From Omnitrophica WOR_2 bacterium GWA2_47_8 (lineage in GTDB: Bacteria > Omnitrophota > Gorgyraeia > Zapsychrales > GWA2-47-8), in assembly GCA_001805375.1 (NCBI GenBank), contig MHFY01000146.1:12156-20362 (forward strand): a stretch of 8,207 bases of DNA. The letters are read 5' to 3'. The translations under genes were made by a program, and so were the position numbers. Below the pieces are notes generated by a model, which worked only from the letters and a program-made list of their open reading frames with translations, did no database searches and was not told where the DNA came from. Below are positions 1-6,000 of the stretch, piece after piece; within the stretch, counting starts at the first letter, position 1, and each line of letters begins with the position of its first letter.

Positions 1-3000
1 TGCCAAACAAGTAACGAAGCAGATCGAAGAGCACGAGGCGCGCGCGACAGAACCGGAAGCGCGTGAAGCCCAAAAAGACCTGACCGCTTATAAATTGATC
101 GGTTTGTTGACAGGGTTTAATAGTATCGCTAATAAATTCAGGTTGAATTTAACAAGCTCACCGTTGGACCTTGAGTCCCTGCATCGGGAATTTATCGAAG
201 CGGTGTTCACTCTGCCGTTAGAACAGCAAACGCAGGCCTTTAAGGATTATGAAGAATTCATGCAGAAGAACCGCGGATTTATCGCTCTTACGACCTCGGC
301 TAGATTCAAGGCCACTATCAGGCCGTTCATGCAGCTGGCGATAAAGCACGATAAGAACATTTACCAGAGAGATTACATCACCTCCTACCCGGCTGAAGAA
401 TATCTGGCCTTTGAATATGTCCGCATTTTCCGCTCGACTTTATTTAAAGAAGAGATCAACCGGCTAAAAGCAACGGTCCCGGCATTCACCGCGGACCTGG
501 ATGAAAGGATCATCTTTGATGAGATCGAAAGATCGATCACCCGCCTTCTTAAGGGGCTTAGGCTGCATAGCAGTATTTATGATCAGGTCTACAACGAGCT
601 GGTGCATCAGTTATACGCTGTTTTGGCCAAGAGAAGCTCGACCGAAGCGAGACAGATCGGCCTAAGCGATACCTCGCCGCGCGACGGCCATCAGTCCAAC
701 CGAGGGACCAATCTGACCGGCGTCCATCAGCGGGAGGTTTTTGCCGGCCTTACGGAATTGGATATTTTAGAGCGTATTGAAGCCTGGGGCGGGGCCCTGC
801 CGCAGGTCGCACTGCTGGAAGGCCGGCGAAAGACCTATCAAAACGGTCAATTGGTGAGCAATCCGCCGGAAGACCCATTTTATAACTTGCGCAAGACCAA
901 AGATATTTTACGCGTGAAATTCATGGAAGTCATAGAGCCGGTGATAAATCTCTTCTCGGACAAAGACAGAGAAGCGATGTTAGACCGCTACCGCGATGCG
1001 GATCCCCGGATCAATGAGCTGTTCAAGGAACTATTTACTGTTTTGAAGAATGACAAAGAGAACAGGCCGCGCATTGACGCGCTGATCAAGCGGATCGAAA
1101 CGTTCTATACGGAGAACAAGCCGCGCAAGATCCTTTCGGAAGGCGAACTGGAGAGAATTCTCATCCGGACTAAAGGACTCAACAAACAAACAAAAGAAAA
1201 GATCCGCAATGTCTACCGCCTGCGGATCCAAATGCTTTTAAGAGGCCAGTATATTGTCGGACTTGCGCCGTATAACGATCTGGTCTTAAAAGTATTCATG
1301 CAGACCGTTTATGACAACGGTTTGGATGTCTTCCGGATCTTTGACGCCTTCAATGATGTCCGCAATATTATCAAGGCCATCCGTTTTGCCAAAGAGATAG
1401 GCGCGCTGGTCCAGCCGGTCATTCATTACACGACAGATTTTCCGAGAGGCAACGCGGGCTACGTGCTGCTCGCCCGGCAGTTGATCGATGTGGCCGGGGA
1501 CGCCCTGGATGCCCTGGTCATTAAGGATGCCGGCGGTTTACTGGAAGCCTATCCCATCGGCGGCAAGCCAGAAGAGCGCGCGAAGATTTATAACGAAGGT
1601 GTTCAAAGTTTGATCCGGGCCTTGCGAAATAGCGGGATCCGCCAGCCGCTTCAGCTGCATACGCATGATACCCGCGGCAACCGGCAGCTTGTGCTGATGG
1701 AAGCGGTCCGCACCAGCGGGAAGGATCCCTTTATCCGCCTGGATGTCGGCACCGGAAAACTCTCCGGGCCCAACGGCCAGCCCAATGTCCGGACCTTCTT
1801 AAGGCTTATCGAAGGGACGAATTGGAAGATACAGACCGGCACAGCTCAGAGGGAATTGAAGGTCAACGAAGAAGCCTTGGCCCGCCTAGAAAATAAGATC
1901 GATGCGATCTTAACACATTATCCGCCGCAAATCATTGATAGTGAACTGCGCCGATGGTTCGTCCACGGCCGACTGCCCGGCGGGATGAAGACCAATTTCA
2001 TCGATGCCGAGTTGATCGACGGCCAATTCGGCCTTAAGAATTCGGTGTCGCTCATAGAGCCGCAATTGAATTTCCGCCTGATCGAAAATCCGCAGGATCC
2101 TATCTCCGACAGGAAGTTCACCAGAGACGGCGAACGGTTCCTGCGCGCGTTCTTTAAGATGCTGTTTACGGAAATGCGCCAAGTGACCAAGGATATGGGC
2201 GGTGTTTCTTTAGTCACGCCGTCCAGCCAATGGATCGGCGTCCAGGCTTATAACAATATGGTTTATTGGATACGGTCAGGATATCTCAATTATTCGAAGG
2301 AGAGAGGGATCTTGACCAAAAATGATAAATTCCCGCTAAAAAACAGGGCCAAACAATACGGCTCATTACTGGAAGACCTGCAGAATTACCTTATTATCCG
2401 TTCACAAGATGATGACCCGCTAGGATTAAGCTATCTTTACCCGGATGTCAATCCCGATATCGTTGCCTTGGCGTTCAAGGGAACGGGAGATGAGAATATC
2501 AAGCTTATCAAGGTGTTGAATTTGGAGCTCATGACCCAGATAAAGAATATGACGGTAGAAGACAGAGTGCTAGAGATGCAAAAAGTCCTCAATGATTACC
2601 AGGGGTTAAGGGAAGCTTTAGACAAGCAATTTGTCGATATGCCGGTCATCAGGATGATGAACCTGATCAGGGCAGAGGCCAAAGCAGAAAATGACAGGGT
2701 TATGCGGCAGATCGCCCGGCAGGCCCCAAGGATATTAGAAGACTTAGTGCAGGCCCCCAGCCCCGATTGGAATTCTACGGAGGGCAACGTCATCAAAATA
2801 TTACTTAACGATGCCATGCAAAAGGAAGAAGCTCAGGGCCTGCGGCCGGCGAATTTGGCGCTTTCCCACGGTGCGTTCCCGCGGGCCTTTATTTTACAGA
2901 TGCTTAAGAAAGATAAGAAATTAAATATCTCCTTATCCTTGGAAGAATTGGCCGTTAAGCACGCGGCTTCACAGGCAGAGTATCCCATGCTTAAGGACAC

Positions 3001-6000
3001 GCGTGAAGACCTGTTGCTTTTGGCGCTATTTCCAAAAGATACAAAAGGTTCCGCTCAATTCCCGTATCTTTTGCGCGAGAGGGCCCGAAGCCGCGATGTG
3101 TTACTGGAGTTCGAAACGGCAGTCCGTAAAGCGGTTGATGCAAAGCATCCGGTCACCGTCAGGCGAAACGGCAAGACCGACGCGCAGATCGCGCAAGAGA
3201 AAGGGCGCTTGATACGGGAAAACGAAAGGCGCGTCCGGGATATATTAACAGCAGATCGAACGTATCAGCAATTGCAGGAAGCCTTTGAACATATGGGTGG
3301 AACGGCCAACGGGCTTTCTGCCACCGCGGCTTATTCCGGCGTCACGGTACCGGCTAGCGTTCATGCTTCTTATCCATCAACTTCGACGCAGGAACACGCA
3401 GAATTAAGCCTGGGCAAGATCTCTATAAGCCGTGTGACCGTGTCTGAGATCATGGAAGCCCGGATGCGGGATATCAGAGAGATATTAGGAATTCTACTTG
3501 GGTTTGAACGGGCTCCGCCGGATCTGAGAGTCGATGTTGTGGTCACCACGGACAGCCGTCTTTTAGGCACAGACGCTGACGGAAATGTTTATCCTGCCTC
3601 GACCCGGTTCGCCTCTGCAGAAAATCCTGTTGCGACCGTTTATCTGCACCCGCATTATTTCACGTATGATCTCGTCTTGAAATTGGAAATTTTACGCCAC
3701 GAATTATTCGACCATATCATCGCCAATGAACTTGATAACCCGGCCGCCATGGCCGCGACCAAGCGGTTTATGCAGAGAGAAGACGTTGCGAAATTTGCAG
3801 AGAAGAGAACGATGCAGGAATTAAGGATACGGAAGAAGGATTATATTGAACAGATGCGGCGGCATATGCCGGAGGTCTTTAAATTTGCCCGTTGGATCCT
3901 GGATCAGCATCGGTATGCGGGCAAAAAGATCATTGTTTTGGGCAAGTCCGCGGATCTGATCTATGACGCGTTGGTGGTGCTGACTGAAGCGGATAGATCG
4001 TATAACCACCGCCGCGGCGATATTCATTTGTTTGATTTTTCAGGTGGGGTCGTTGAAGGCTTAACTTACGATTGGAATCCTTATTATGATGATTATTTCG
4101 TCCGGCAGTTAAGGCAGCGCGGGGCAAATGAAGCATTTGACAATATTGTTTTTGTCAATGAGGTCTCCCATTTCTCTAACATGACGGCCCGTATGCTGTA
4201 TATGCTGATCGGCGGAAAATTCGAATATATTGCCGGCGTAACATGGGAAAATTATGACCGTCAGGAGGGATTGAGATATGACGGGCAAACCCATGGTTTG
4301 GAATGGGCGGATTGGCTTGACGTGGGCTATGACAGCGGCCGGTCTTATGTGATTGCAGATGACGGAAAAGAGCTCTCATATCGTTACACGCGGGATGATA
4401 AATGGCAGCGTCAGCTCAATCAAGGAGCGGTTTATGCTTATGCGGTAGAACAGGGTATGCGTGTCAGCAGTTCTAAAATCAGGATTAATGTCCCGCAATT
4501 AGGACGAGAGGTCACGGTCACGGATGCCACCTACGGGCCTGACAGCGTTACGTCAAATATGTTCTTGGATTGGATCATTAAAAAAGCTCAAGAAGATCAG
4601 CTTTTCTTTAAGGATAAATTTATTCTCGATCTCGGGACAGGTTCTGGAATTTTGGCCATTGCCTTGGCCCGGGCCGGGGCGCGGGTCGTGGCGGTGGATA
4701 TTTTAGCCGAGGCGGTTGAGGTTGCCCGCGGTAATATTTCTGAAGAAGCCGAGGAAGTACAAAACCGCATCACATTGGGCGTCAGCGATCTTTATGAAAA
4801 TTTAAGTTTGATCACAGGCCTAACAAATCCGCAATTTGATATGGTTGTGTTCCATAATCCTATTTTTGACGATGAGCAGGACGCGGCCGATGTAAGTACT
4901 TTCCATGTGGCCTTAGGAAGTAATTTTGCGCTGATGAAAAGAATGTTGAAGGAATTGCCGCGCATATTAAAAGCAGGCGGTGAAGCTTATACCCTGACAT
5001 TGGAAGATCACCACCAAACAGGTATTTGGAATTCATCTCACCTGACAAGGAATCTGCCCGGAGGCTGGATGACAAAACAAGCCTTCCAGGCAAGAAAGTA
5101 TCCGCCTTTCGCGATCTATCGCGTGAGTTCCGAGAATGTTCAAGGAGAATCTGCTGTCATGGCTGGAAATATGCCCGGCGCCATCCACAACGCCGCGCCG
5201 TTCGGGCCGACGGCTGAAGCGCAGGAGAATTACCGCCCCGCTTCCGGGGAGATGGCTTTATTCGTCACGCCGCGAAGATCTTTTGAGGTCATTAAAAGAA
5301 AGGGCATGGCCCTAAACCCCGGCCAATGGAGAGACCTGGAAGAACTTATCGATCACGCGACACCGTTGATCAACGCGCCGCCTCAAAAGCGCTTTGTGGT
5401 CATTGTCACGACCGACTGGCCGGAAACATTTGATCATGAAATGAACCGGCAATCCTTCGCCGCTGTTGAACATGGGTCCTCCGGCCCTATCCTTTATATC
5501 CACCGTTTTATCCTCGATAAGCTTGAACAATTACGCAGCGATCCAAAACAATATTCTGCCTTCAAGAAATTCTTACAGGGTGTATTTGAAGGCCATGAGC
5601 GTTTCCATTTGGAAGGGGACAATGAAAGCGAAGCCCGGCAAAGGACAGGGATCTATTTACGCTATAACCATGAGATCTTCCTGTCTACCCTCCAGGTCTT
5701 AAGCCGGCCGAATATCTACGGCATTGAGCCGGAGCCCGGTTTCTTAAGGGAATTAAAGGATACGGCACGTGATCTTATTTCTGATGAGATCTTTGTCGCT
5801 GAAAACATGGATAGTGTTTTGGCCATTCAGGATTTCTTCGGGAGGGATATGTTCAAGGACGCGGTAGTGAGGGACGTGATGGGTTATCTAGAGGCAAAAG
5901 ATTTTTCGCAGGTTGATGACATCGCGCAATTCTTTGTGGACCTGCGGCCCGACCTGACGGAATTCCTGCCGCTTATCGAATCTATTGTTCAGACGCTGGA

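Noticed and set aside
260..262. First in-frame ATG as a possible start of the gene
   Set aside because: The frame is open for all 86 codons before it, no ribosome binding site precedes it, and the upstream residues have the same composition. The real start is upstream of the window.
1910..2217. Two overlapping minus-strand open frames of 90-99 codons
   Set aside because: Both lie opposite the strongly conserved PGGMKTN and VTPSS region of the carboxyltransferase domain, so neither is real.
3121..3180. HPVTVRRNGKT as a possible remnant of the lead-in to a biotinyl domain
   Set aside because: No MKM-type biotinylation motif or glycine-rich beta-hammerhead follows; the next residues are a charged helix.
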